Shown here in pieces: positions 1-7,438 of a stretch of DNA of 10,085 nt. Where the stretch lies: the NCBI GenBank assembly GCA_900555005.1, contig USJM01000056.1:1-10085 (forward strand), read 5' to 3'. A program made the position numbers and the translations under genes. The DNA is from an uncultured Lachnospiraceae bacterium (GTDB lineage: Bacteria > Bacillota_A > Clostridia > Lachnospirales > Lachnospiraceae). Within the stretch, counting starts at the first letter, position 1; every line of letters starts with the position of its first letter. The notes under the pieces are model-generated. The model did no database searches and had not been told where the DNA came from. It was given only the letters and a program-made list of their open reading frames with translations.

Positions 1-391
1 CCAGATACCGGTATCTCAGGCTGTGCCTGTGTACAACCGCGGAGAGGATCGTCAGAAAACCGCTCACAGCACAGAGCACCTGCACTGCATCAAAGATACG
101 CTTGCAGTCTGCAAAATGGATCTTTCCGCCCTGTGACATCGCAAAGTCCGGCAGCGACAGAACCGGTGTGCGGTTCCACAGGTACATATAGGAAACCATT
201 GCGTGGTAATTCTTCCGGATGACTTCCGCGCTTTTTCCGGAAACCTTCTCCAGCCCCATCAGCCGGATATCCGCCCAGTAAAGCGGTTCCATGTAGAGGG
301 TAAAGACAACCGAGAAGCTGATGAGAAACAATGTCAGAACCAGTGTCCAGAAGAGTCCCTTCAGAAATATTGCCTTGCGTTCTTGTCTCAT
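1..391 (-). CDS. DUF1461/TIGR01906 family integral membrane protein, partial (C-terminus beyond the window)
   Basis: The reading frame starts at ATG 391 and stays open to base 1, giving 130 codons; the C-terminal part lies outside the window. It begins with a short basic stretch (MRQERK) and a membrane segment at about residues 8-32. Then comes a soluble stretch containing YHAMVSYMYLWN, followed by LPDFAMSQGGKIHFADCKRIF, and a second membrane segment opens near residue 103. The order 'N-x-V-Y-L ... P-F-S-G-HF-D-K-F' between two membrane spans is characteristic of the DUF1461 (TIGR01906) family, whose biochemical role is not known. The start lies 16 bases after the stop of the YitT-family gene, so the two are probably co-transcribed. 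The AGAAGG just before the ATG is unusually close (2 bases), while an AGGG lies a few bases further up. Recognition rests on motif memory and only about half of a typical member is visible. Confidence 0.82.
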   Translation of the reverse strand, partial: MRQERKAIFLKGLFWTLVLTLFLISFSVVFTLYMEPLYWADIRLMGLEKVSGKSAEVIRKNYHAMVSYMYLWNRTPVLSLPDFAMSQGGKIHFADCKRIFDAVQVLCAVSGFLTILSAVVHRHSLRYRYL

Positions 392-407
392 ATCCTTCTT
401 TCCCTGA

Positions 408-1267
408 TCAATCATTCGGTTTGATATAGAATCTGCCGGATACCTGATCTGTCTTGATGACATTGATGAAGGCGGCCGGGTCGACCTCCTTCAGATCCTT
501 CAGAACCATCTTCAGCTCAGGGGTCGAGATGACCGAGTAGACATGGTGCGCTCCTGCTTCCGGTAGGTACCGAAGACATGCATCTCCGTCACGCCGTGCC
601 GGACATCTGAATTCAGGCACCGGACGACCTCATCCGGCTTATCCGTCACAATGAAGAGCGTGTTCTTTTTGTATCGGTTGTTCAGTATATGGATGACTGG
701 GTGGACGCGAACTGGAAGATAATCGAATACAGCGCCTTGTCCCAGCCGAACAGCAGGCCCGCACAGCACAAAATCACCGCGTTAAATCCCAGAACATAAT
801 TGAACCCGTCCATCGATACCGCTCAGACAGGTAAATGGCGACAAAGTCCGTTCCGCCTTCGTCGCTCCGGCCAGCAGCGCCATCGAGATTGCAGCCCCGT
901 TGATAATCCCGCCGAAGATGGAAATCAGGAGGGTATCATAGGTAATCGTTGTCGTCGGCAGAAGTTCCGTCAGGATTGTGACAACTCCGATTGTGATGCA
1001 GGAATAGGCTGTGAACTTTTTCCCGATCTTCCGGACTGCCAGCAGGATCGGAAATGCATTCAGGGCAAGGTACAGCCGGCCATAGGGAACATCCATTCCG
1101 AAAAACCCCTGAACCAGCACCGTCAGCCCTGGGATACCGCCCGGCAGAAGGCCGCCCGTATGTACAAATGTCCGCAGATTCACTGCCATCACAGTTCCAG
1201 CGGCAATACAGACGAATATCCGCTGCACATCTCTGATTGTAAAAAAACGTTCCTCTTTCGTTCTCAC
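408..1267 (-). pseudogene. YitT family membrane protein (DUF161 + DUF2179), frameshifted four times as sequenced
   Basis: YitT-family proteins have a multi-span membrane domain and a C-terminal cytoplasmic DUF2179 domain; their function is poorly defined. The probable start is GTG 1267, with GAGG seven bases upstream and a good promoter behind it. The first segment (1267 to about 860) has the family signatures GGLLPGGIPGLTVL, an ALN-x-P-LL-A-x-KIGKKF stretch, and IFGGIINGAAISMALLAGAT. The frame then breaks near 857-861, 813-816, 697-698 and 538-543. After adding one base at each site the product continues through GGTDFVAIYLSERY, MDGFNYVLGFNAVIL, IIFQFASTQ and VIHILNNRYKKNTLFIVTDK, then the DUF2179 end VYSVISTPELKMVLKDL...FYIKPND. 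The restored length is 287 residues, normal for the family. No nonsense drift is seen between the breaks, so either the lesions are very recent or they are sequence errors. Confidence 0.88.
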
Positions 1268-1301
1268 AGACCAGCCTCGCCTTCTCTACTGAAATAGACT
1301 C

Positions 1302-1330
1302 ATTATAGCAAAACACCTCCCGCACGGCAA
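1302..1330 (-). promoter_or_regulatory. Sigma-70-type promoter for the YitT/DUF1461 unit
   Basis: On the minus strand TTGCCG (1330-1325) is followed by a 17-base spacer and a perfect TATAAT (1307-1302). The -10 ends 34 bases before the GTG start at 1267, leaving a short leader. It lies downstream of the terminator of the sugar operon, so the YitT/DUF1461 unit appears to be transcribed separately. Confidence 0.75.
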
Positions 1331-1389
1331 CGATGGAAACAGCATCATCGGAACCCATCCCCTCTCCATGAAGACAGGAATATGCGGGA

Positions 1390-1411
1390 AAGCTGCCGGA
1401 AAGCTGCCGGA
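1390..1411. repeat. Tandem 11-bp duplication
   Basis: AAGCTGCCGGA occurs twice, head to tail, immediately beside the terminator hairpin. It lies between transcription units and has no obvious function; it may be a small slippage duplication. Confidence 0.6.
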
Positions 1412-1457
1412 AAACAGCAAGAAGGGCTCCGGCCTCCCGGAACCCTTCTTGCTGTTT
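1411..1457 (-). terminator. Rho-independent terminator of the importer/xylosidase operon
   Basis: A 15-bp perfect inverted repeat (AAACAGCAAGAAGGG at 1412-1426 with its complement at 1443-1457) continues inward through a one-pair mismatch to an inner CCGG stem with a four-base loop. Read on the minus strand, the hairpin begins about 70 bases after the xylosidase stop and ends in TTTT. On the plus strand it is followed by an AT-rich stretch (CATTTTAAATTT), so it may also block transcription in the other direction. This is the clearest terminator in the window. Confidence 0.85.
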
Positions 1458-1526
1458 CATTTTAAATTTAGCTGCCTTCCGTATTTTTGCAGGTATCCTC
1501 TCAGATCCGCTTTCGGCGCCTTGCGC

Positions 1527-3844
1527 TCACAGACGGATGAAGGCTGTCTTTCCTTCTATCTTTGCATGCTTTCTGCTGCCGTCCGGAAGGACAGCCTCAA
1601 AAGCCGCACCTTCCATTTCCCTGTCCAGTTCGAGCCGCACTTCGCCATTCTCCAGAATGGCTTTTGCGCTCAGAACTGTCTTTCCGCTCTCATCCGGCAC
1701 CTCGCAGAAAGCAATGACTCCATCCTTCGGCAGATAATAACGAAACGTCACACCATCTGTATAGTCATAGTCCGGACGATCGTCATGGCTGCCGATTGCA
1801 AGAAGGCTGTTCTCCCGCACGAAGACCGGGAAATCCAGGTAGCTGTACTTTTGCCGGTGCCACTTTCCGCCCTCGAGCACCTCGGAGTCGAGAAGAGAGA
1901 TCCATTTCCCGTCAGGGAGATAGCATTCTCCAATGTTCTGGTCATTGAAGATCGGCGCAACCAGGATGCTCTCACCGAACATATACTGGAGATCCAGATA
2001 CTGGCAGGCACGGTCATCCGGATACGCAAACGGCATCGGCCTGCAGACCGGTGTTCCCTTCTCATGTGCAATCGCCGCCATCCGGTAGATATACGGCATC
2101 AGCCTGCACTTCAGCCTGCTGAATGTGCGCACAACATCGACCGACTCCTCATCAAAAATCCACGGGACGCGGTAGGTGTCAGAGCCATGAAGACGTGAAT
2201 GGGTAGAGAACATGCCAAACTGCACCCAGCGCTTGTACAGGTCCGGCGTTGCCGTCGATTCAAACCCGGAGATATCGTGGCTCCAGAATGCGAACCCGGA
2301 CATTGGAAAGACAGTCCGGCATGGAGCGTCTCCGCCATCGAGGCATATGAGGCAAAGCAGTCGCCTCCCCAGTGGACCGGGAACTGCTGGCTTCCGGCCG
2401 TTGCGGAGCGGGCAAACAGAACGGCCTGGTTCTTGCCTCTTTCCTCCTCGATTGTCCGGAACACCGTGCGATTGTAGAGGAAGGTATAGTAGTTGTGCAT
2501 ATCGATCGGATTGCTTCCGTCGTGGTATACGACATCCACCGGAATCCGCTCGCCGAAGTCTGTCTTGATCGCATCGACGCCTGTCTGAAGAAGCTCCCTG
2601 ATCTTTCCGGCAAACCAAGCCGCAGCATCCGGGTTTGTAAAGTCTACAATTGCCATTCCCGGCTGCCAGTTGTCCACCTGCTTGACGCCCTTCCCGTCTG
2701 CACGCATCAGGAAATACCCCTTCTCTACGCCTTCACGGAACATGTCCGTGTTCTGCGCGACATAAGGGTTTGTCCAGCAGCAGACCTTCAGTCCCTTTTT
2801 ATGGTACTTGTCGATGATCCGCTTCGGATCCGGAAACGCCACCGGATCCCAGACAAAATCGCACCAGTGAAGCCCTCTGAGCCAGTAACAGTCAAAGTGA
2901 AATACGGAAAATGGAATATCCCGCTGCTGCATGCCCTCCACCAGAGCGTCCGTGGTCTTCTCGTCATAGCTCGGCTTGAAGGAGGTCGAGAGCCACAGCC
3001 CGAAGCTCCACTCAGGCGGAAGCGCCGGACGCCCCGTCAGTTTTGTATAGACATCAATGATATCCGCAGGTGTCCTGCCGTAGATCACGTGAAAGCGAAG
3101 CTGCTCTCCCGGAACAGAAAAACCGACATATTCCACTTTTTCAGAATTAATCTCGTAGGAGACCTGACCTGCATGGTCCACAAACACGCCATAGTGCTCG
3201 GACGTCATGTAGAATGGGATATTCTTATAGCTGACAGAGCTGGAGGTTCCGCCGTCCTCATTCCACATATCCACCACCTGCCCGTTCTTGACAAATGGTG
3301 TAAAGCGCTCACCGAGACCATAGACGGTCTCTCCCGGCTTGACCGACAATTCTGCTTCCATATACGGCGCATAATCCTGCGCAAAATAATCCGGAACCAT
3401 GCTCAGCTTCGTCGGCTGTTTGTTCACCCTGAAGTAAGCGAGATTACGGAAACCACATGAGGTCAGCAGCCGTCCATCTGCCTCAAACCGGACATTCCAG
3501 TCCTTCCGGCTCACCCTGACCTTCATGTCCCCTGCCGTCAGAACCGTTTCATCCTGAAGCTCTTCCACCTCGACGTCGTCCGGTTCTGTATGGAGTTCGA
3601 AGCGCGGCTCCTTCTCATCATACGCCATGAAATGAGAGACCCTCACCTCGATGTCGTTGTGGGAGCTGCTGACAATATCGACATACAGCACGGTAATGTC
3701 CAGTGCATCTGCCCGGCTTCTGATCGGCCGCTCCGGCGCCGCAATCCGGATTCCATGCGGAATCCGTTCGATGGTATATGCCTGCGATGCATAGCTTGCC
3801 TGTACACACTCCTTGCGGAGCCAGTACCCTTCGGTAAACTTCAT
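1527..3844 (-). pseudogene. yicI: GH31 alpha-xylosidase (YicI-like), one frameshift as sequenced
   Basis: The enzyme is expected to remove terminal non-reducing alpha-xylosyl residues, for example from isoprimeverose released from xyloglucan, in the cytoplasm (no signal peptide). The N-terminal beta-sandwich domain (about residues 1-270, including ETVYGLGERFTPFVKNGQ) is followed by the catalytic barrel. The nucleophile is D429 in KTDFGERIP and the acid/base is D495 in VHWGGDCFASY. Residues matching those associated with xylose specificity in E. coli YicI are also present: F289, C319-Y320 (Phe in YicI), W357 and K427. The frame breaks at about 2303-2308: the first part ends at GLSFQ and the second resumes with MSGFAFWSHDISGFE. 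Restoring one base gives 772 residues, the length of YicI. AGAGGAG lies 8 bases before ATG 3844. It is the last gene of the operon, 209 bases after the binding-protein gene. Confidence 0.93.
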
Positions 3845-4002
3845 GTTGTCTTCTCCTCTAATCTGTCACTGTCTGCTGAATGGCTCTGTCCGATCCGCCA
3901 CGCCCACATATTACTCCGCACGGTCCGCCTTCTGGTGGTGTCTGCTGCAGTTCTGTCATCGGCTGTCTGGCAGTCTCACATTCTCATAGATGAGTCTGTT
4001 AT

Positions 4003-4033
4003 GCCGCAGACAGGCCAAATCCCTGTCTGCGGC
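4003..4033 (-). promoter_or_regulatory. Hairpin between the binding-protein and xylosidase genes
   Basis: A perfect 12-bp stem (GCCGCAGACAGG at 4003-4014 with its complement at 4022-4033) encloses a 7-base loop and begins 20 bases after the binding-protein stop codon. On the minus strand it is followed by ATAACAGACTC, not by a T-run, so it is not a standard terminator. A role as an mRNA-stabilising 3' stem or partial attenuator, keeping the binding protein more abundant than the enzyme, is inferred. In the rest of the 209-base gap (3845-4053) I see only the xylosidase ribosome binding site and no convincing promoter. Confidence 0.6.
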
Positions 4034-4053
4034 TATTAAAATGCTTTCTGTCT

Positions 4054-5371
4054 TTACTGTGCGTCTGGTCCGTCGATCGCCGCGCACTGCTCGTCGATCG
4101 TCTTGATGGTGTCTTCCTTCGATGTCGTTCCTGCTATGTAGGACTGCATCGCTTCACCGAATACCTGGTGGAAGGAATCCGTGGAATCGACAATTGCCAG
4201 TTCACCGGAGCCCTTCTCCTCAGCAAGCTTCTTGCCCTGCTCGATGATCACAAAATCGGATGCCTTGTCTGACTTGACAGGCGGGACGCCCCCTGCCACA
4301 TCCGTGAACCATGCCTGGCCTTCATCAGAAGTATACCACCAGTTGATGAAATTCAGGACAGCCTGAAGATTCTTGGAATCCTTGTTGATTCTCAGTGCCT
4401 GGTCGGATCCGGAGATTACCTGCGCATCTTCTGCCTTGTCATCTACCGGATACCCTGCAAATCCGATCTTCAGATCCGGATTGATCTTTTTCAGGTCCGC
4501 TTCGACCATGCGCCCTGCCCGAGCATAAAGGCGACCTTTCCGGAAGCAAATCCTGCTCTTCACCGGCAAGATCCGTCTCAAGCGGCTTGTCATCCCCGTT
4601 CTTGACTGCATAGTCAATGAAGTCAAAGAAATTATCGCAGGCGATCGGATAATCCTTGAGGGACTTCTCTCCCTTCTGGATCGAGGAGACCAGGTCAGCC
4701 GCACTGATTCCGGCCGCCTTTGCCGCAGCGTCGACAAAGTGCTGTGCGACATGCTTGTAAACCCACCATTCCATGAACCCTGTCGTGAACGGGGTGTAGC
4801 CTGCGCTCTTGATCTTGTCGCATGCTGCCTTCAGCTCCTCCGTTGTTTCCGGAACCTTGTCAACGCCGGCATCCTTGAGAACATCCTCATTATAGATCAT
4901 GCCAAAATAGTTGCCCTTGATGGCGATGCCGTACATTCCGCCGCCTTCCTTCGCGGAAGCCATCGCGGACGCAACACCAGGATCGATCGTCTTCATCAGC
5001 GGCTGATCAGACAGATCAAGTGAATACTCCAGATAGGTATCGATCTCCTTTCCGGATGTGGAGGAAAAGATGTCCGGAACATCTCCTGAGTTGATCTTCG
5101 CCTTCAGAAGGGTCGGATAATCATTCTGGGTCGTCTCATAATTGATCGTGACATTCGGTGCCACCTTCTTGTAATCGTCGATCAGCGTGTTGATGGCATC
5201 CGCATACTCCGGCGAAGCGATGAACATATAAATCTCTCCGGAGTCCTGTGACGGGTCCACTGCCGCCTCTGTTCCTCCGGCTGCCTCTGTCTCCCCCGCG
5301 AATGCAGGAAGCGCGGCGACAGACGCCGCCATGGCTGCTGCCATGACCAGAGATACAAGTTTCTTTTTCAT
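4054..5371 (-). pseudogene. Carbohydrate ABC transporter substrate-binding protein, two frameshifts as sequenced
   Basis: This is a family 1 (CUT1) extracellular sugar-binding protein that would deliver an oligosaccharide to the two permeases encoded upstream. It starts at ATG 5371, with AAGGAG (5379-5384) seven bases before it. It opens with a signal peptide (MKKKLV, a hydrophobic alanine-rich core, then ALPAFA|GETEA). No lipobox cysteine is present. The body shows GEIYMFIASPEYADAINTLIDDYKK, SGDVPDIFSSTSGKEID and IKGNYFGMIYNEDVLKDAGV, all typical of the fold. The frame breaks near 4549-4554 and again near 4505-4508, with FASGKVAFMLGQGAW in a third frame between them. It then resumes as VEADLKKINPDLKIGFAGYP and runs through NFINWWYTSDEGQAWF to TAA 4054. 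Restoring two bases gives 439 residues, a normal length. The ligand cannot be read directly; xyloglucan fragments are inferred from the neighbouring xylosidase. Confidence 0.9.
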
Positions 5372-5393
5372 AAAGACACTCCTTTCTGCTTTG

Positions 5394-5407
5394 GGGTCCT
5401 CAGACCC
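5394..5407 (-). promoter_or_regulatory. Small hairpin in the leader before the binding-protein gene
   Basis: GGGTC-TGAG-GACCC on the minus strand forms a 5-bp GC-rich stem with a four-base loop, 10 bases before the AAGGAG ribosome binding site. It lies in the 113-base gap between permease 2 and the binding-protein gene. With no T-run it is not a terminator; it could act as a 5' stabilising stem at an mRNA processing point. No separate promoter was recognised in this gap. Confidence 0.4.
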
Positions 5408-5465
5408 GGTTTATATATGATTGATCAAGACAGATCTCTCTGCCTGTTTTCCCCGTCCGCATCGT

Positions 5466-5485
5466 TTTTCTGCTTTTCTGCTTTT
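5466..5485. repeat. GCAGAAAA tandem repeat (2.5 copies)
   Basis: The 8-base unit GCAGAAAA (minus strand) is repeated two and a half times directly after the permease 2 stop codon, touching its first base. It makes an A-rich unstructured leader segment for the downstream binding-protein message. Function unknown. Confidence 0.5.
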
Positions 5486-6324
5486 CAGCCCTTCACCGCA
5501 CCTGCCACAACGCCCTCGACGATGTATTTCTGAAGAAATATGAAGACAAGAATGGACGGAAAGACAGCCATGACCATGCCTGCCATCGCGTACTGCCACT
5601 GGGTGTTCATCTGTCCGACGAAGGTATATGCCGCCAGCACCAGTGTCTTCGTCTTGTTGTTCGAGTTGACCATCAGCAGCGGAAGCAGGAAATCATTCCA
5701 GATCCACATGACATCCAGCACGATGACTGTCACCGTCACCGACTTCAGAAGCGGAAAAATCACCATCCTGTATGTCTGCCAGGTTGTTGCGCCATCGACT
5801 GTCGCCGCTTCATCGAGATCTCTCGGAATGGTCGCCATGAAGTTATAGAAGATAAAGGTCGCCATCGGAATACCGAATCCCCAGTACTGGATGCCCAGAC
5901 CGATTCTCGAATTGTTCAGGTGGATGATGTTCATCGCCTTGAGCAGGGTAATCATGATGGTCTGGAACGGAATCAGCATCGGTGTGATCAGCAGCGTATA
6001 GATGAACTTTGTGTATTTTGTCCTCCTTCGGTCACAGATGTATGCCGAAAGAGAGGAAAAAAACACAATTCCGGCTATGCCGATGGCTGTGATCATCACA
6101 TTGTTCCACAGAAGCCTGAAATACTGGATCTTCTCTCCGACATACAGATAATTTCCGAATGTCGGCTTCTTCGGCAGCGAGACCGGCGTCGCGATGACCT
6201 CCCCGAACGGCTTGACTGAATTCATGAACATCAGTACAACCGGATAGATATACAGCAGTGCGATCACGGTCAGGATCACCACAAGGATGACATGTGACAG
6301 CCTCTGTCTGGTTTTCCGTCTCAT
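5485..6324 (-). CDS. Carbohydrate ABC transporter permease, MalG type
   Basis: This 279-residue inner-membrane subunit of a CUT1 sugar importer pairs with the upstream MalF-type permease. It has the family layout: a first span at about residues 11-34, then MNSVKPFGEVIATP, several further spans, and the EAA loop that contacts the ATPase (DEAATVDGATTWQTYRMVIFP, residues 171-191). It ends in YIVEGVVAGAVKG, the usual MalG-family C-terminus. The start ATG 6324 overlaps the upstream stop codon by one base (TGATG), indicating translational coupling. AAAGGAGG lies at 6335-6342, 10 bases before the start. The gene is intact. Confidence 0.95.
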   Translation of the reverse strand: MRRKTRQRLSHVILVVILTVIALLYIYPVVLMFMNSVKPFGEVIATPVSLPKKPTFGNYLYVGEKIQYFRLLWNNVMITAIGIAGIVFFSSLSAYICDRRRTKYTKFIYTLLITPMLIPFQTIMITLLKAMNIIHLNNSRIGLGIQYWGFGIPMATFIFYNFMATIPRDLDEAATVDGATTWQTYRMVIFPLLKSVTVTVIVLDVMWIWNDFLLPLLMVNSNNKTKTLVLAAYTFVGQMNTQWQYAMAGMVMAVFPSILVFIFLQKYIVEGVVAGAVKG

Positions 6325-7211
6325 CAGAGTGCGACCTCCTTTCTGGACATCATTTTCAAGGTCAGCTGCGTGATCACGAGGACAAAGACAAAGTACAGGA
6401 TGGCCTGTGCGGATCCAAGGCCGTAATTGTTCCGCGTGAACGCCTCATTGTAGATGGACAGGGTCGCAGAATACGTCGACTGCCCCGGTCCACCTTTTGT
6501 CAGCGCCAGGATGATGTCGAAAACCTTCAGACCGTTCGTGAGGGACATAAACACACAGGTCGTCATCGAGGGCCCGAGCAGCGGAACCGTCACTTTGAAG
6601 AAAGTCTGTCTTCTCGATGCGCCGTCCACATAGGCTGCTTCAATGATATCTTTCGGCACTGCCTGCAGGCCGGCGATATAGAGGACAATGTAAAATCCCA
6701 GAGACTGCCAGATTCCGACAATTGTGACGGACCAGAACGCCATGTCCGGATTCCCAAGCCAGGACAGATTCCAGAATCCCCAGCCGGTCAGTTCAAAGAA
6801 CTTCTTGAATCCCGACGTGAAGATGAATTTCCAGATGAAGCCGACGATGGTCATCGACATGATATAGGGAATAAAAAACAAACCTCTGTAAAGATTCGCC
6901 AGCCGGAATCGTTTCGTCAGGGCAACAGCCAGCGCCAGCGCTGCGACATTCGAGACGATAACAAAGAAGAATGTATAGCGAATCGTGAACCACATCGCCG
7001 AAAGGAAGCTGTCGCTTCCGCTCAGGATGGTTTTGAAATTTTCCAGGCCGATGAAGACGGGCTGTTTCGCGATTCCATTCCATCTGGTCAGCGAATAGTA
7101 CCCGCTCATCACGAACGGAATGTACATGACCATGCACACCAGGATGACAGCAGGAATCGTGAACAGGATATTTTCGAACCCTTTCTTTTTTTTCATGCTG
7201 CTTCGTTTCAT
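6324..7211 (-). CDS. Carbohydrate ABC transporter permease, MalF type
   Basis: This is the first gene of the operon: a 295-residue membrane subunit of a CUT1 sugar importer. A basic N-terminus (MKRSSMKKKK) precedes the first span at about residues 15-38. YYSLTRWNGIAKQPVFIGLENF is the standard early periplasmic motif, RGLFFIPYIMSMTIVGFIWKF follows, and the EAA loop EAAYVDGASRRQTFFKVTVP covers residues 191-210. KVFDIILALTKGGPG near residue 240 is typical of MalF homologues. I chose ATG 7211 because a perfect AAGGAG lies six bases before it. The frame is open to a TTG at 7262, which has no ribosome binding site and would put the start at the predicted transcription start. No ATP-binding protein gene is present in the window, so a shared ATPase is presumed. 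Confidence 0.95.
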   Translation of the reverse strand: MKRSSMKKKKGFENILFTIPAVILVCMVMYIPFVMSGYYSLTRWNGIAKQPVFIGLENFKTILSGSDSFLSAMWFTIRYTFFFVIVSNVAALALAVALTKRFRLANLYRGLFFIPYIMSMTIVGFIWKFIFTSGFKKFFELTGWGFWNLSWLGNPDMAFWSVTIVGIWQSLGFYIVLYIAGLQAVPKDIIEAAYVDGASRRQTFFKVTVPLLGPSMTTCVFMSLTNGLKVFDIILALTKGGPGQSTYSATLSIYNEAFTRNNYGLGSAQAILYFVFVLVITQLTLKMMSRKEVAL

Positions 7212-7217
7212 TCCACG

Positions 7218-7223
7218 CTCCTT
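7218..7223 (-). promoter_or_regulatory. Ribosome binding site that decides the permease 1 start
   Basis: AAGGAG followed by six bases and ATG 7211. It supports the internal ATG over the upstream in-frame TTG 7262. Confidence 0.8.
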
Positions 7224-7263
7224 ACCAGCCAGGCTAAACGCCTGAATTACTTGTTCTGACAAG

Positions 7264-7309
7264 ATTATATCTTCGTTATATTGTCAATGATATGGAAAGA
7301 ATTGATATG
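7264..7309 (-). promoter_or_regulatory. Putative activator-dependent promoter of the importer/xylosidase operon
   Basis: On the minus strand a perfect TATAAT lies at 7269-7264, about 53 bases before the permease start. No -35-like hexamer sits 16-18 bases upstream; a TTGACA is present but only 12 bases away. Two direct copies of CATATCA (7309-7303 and 7294-7288), 15 bases apart, lie upstream, the nearer one covering the -35 position. A good -10, a missing -35 and direct repeats across the -35 fit an AraC-type activator site. The adjacent response regulator is the obvious candidate, but binding is inferred. Confidence 0.5.
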
Positions 7310-7357
7310 ATATCTGTACTATTTTGACATCATGATTCCGTACATCCGCCTGTCTCT

Positions 7358-7385
7358 TTGACATCCCGTATTGTTGTTGTATGAT
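7358..7385 (+). promoter_or_regulatory. Sigma-70-type promoter for the sensor kinase/response regulator pair
   Basis: A perfect TTGACA (7358-7363) is followed by a 16-base spacer and TATGAT (7380-7385), one mismatch from consensus. Transcription would start near 7392, leaving a leader of about 47 bases before ATG 7439. This looks like a constitutive promoter, in contrast to the divergent one. A second TTGACA at 7324-7329 has no matching -10. Confidence 0.65.
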
Positions 7386-7405
7386 ACAGAGGAAAGGTAA
7401 CGAAA

Positions 7406-7420
7406 GAACCTGAGAGGTTC
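7406..7420. promoter_or_regulatory. 15-bp palindrome in the sensor kinase leader
   Basis: GAACCT-GAG-AGGTTC is a perfect 6-bp inverted repeat with a three-base centre. It lies between the predicted transcription start (about 7392) and the AAAGGA ribosome binding site. It may be an operator or a small RNA hairpin affecting translation; the sequence alone does not decide. Confidence 0.4.
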
Positions 7421-7438
7421 GGATGCAAAGGAAAGACC

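Noticed and set aside
800..1297. 165-codon open frame on the plus strand
   Set aside because: It is antisense to the YitT-family gene, which has clear family motifs on the other strand.
1368..2198. 276-codon open frame on the plus strand
   Set aside because: It crosses the terminator hairpin and runs antisense to the xylosidase; no family resemblance.
2372..3460. 362-codon open frame on the plus strand
   Set aside because: It lies fully antisense to the xylosidase, whose catalytic motifs are clear. Its translation shows no recognisable domain, and it is a by-product of codon bias in GC-rich DNA.
4003..4033. Hairpin after the binding-protein gene as a full terminator
   Set aside because: There is no T-run on the minus strand after the stem, and the xylosidase gene follows in the same direction with no promoter seen in the gap.
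6294..7259. 321-codon open frame on the plus strand
   Set aside because: It is antisense to the MalF-type permease; the composition is charged and low in structure, with no known motif.
7212..7262. N-terminal extension of permease 1 from TTG 7262
   Set aside because: There is no ribosome binding site before the TTG, and it falls at about the predicted transcription start. AAGGAG with correct spacing precedes ATG 7211.
7282..7287. TTGACA on the minus strand as the -35 of the importer promoter
   Set aside because: It is only 12 bases from the TATAAT, too close for a normal sigma-70 promoter, and no other -10 fits it.
7391..7410. Catabolite-repression (cre) site around GGTAACGAAAGAAC
   Set aside because: Only part of the cre consensus is matched and the symmetric second half is missing.
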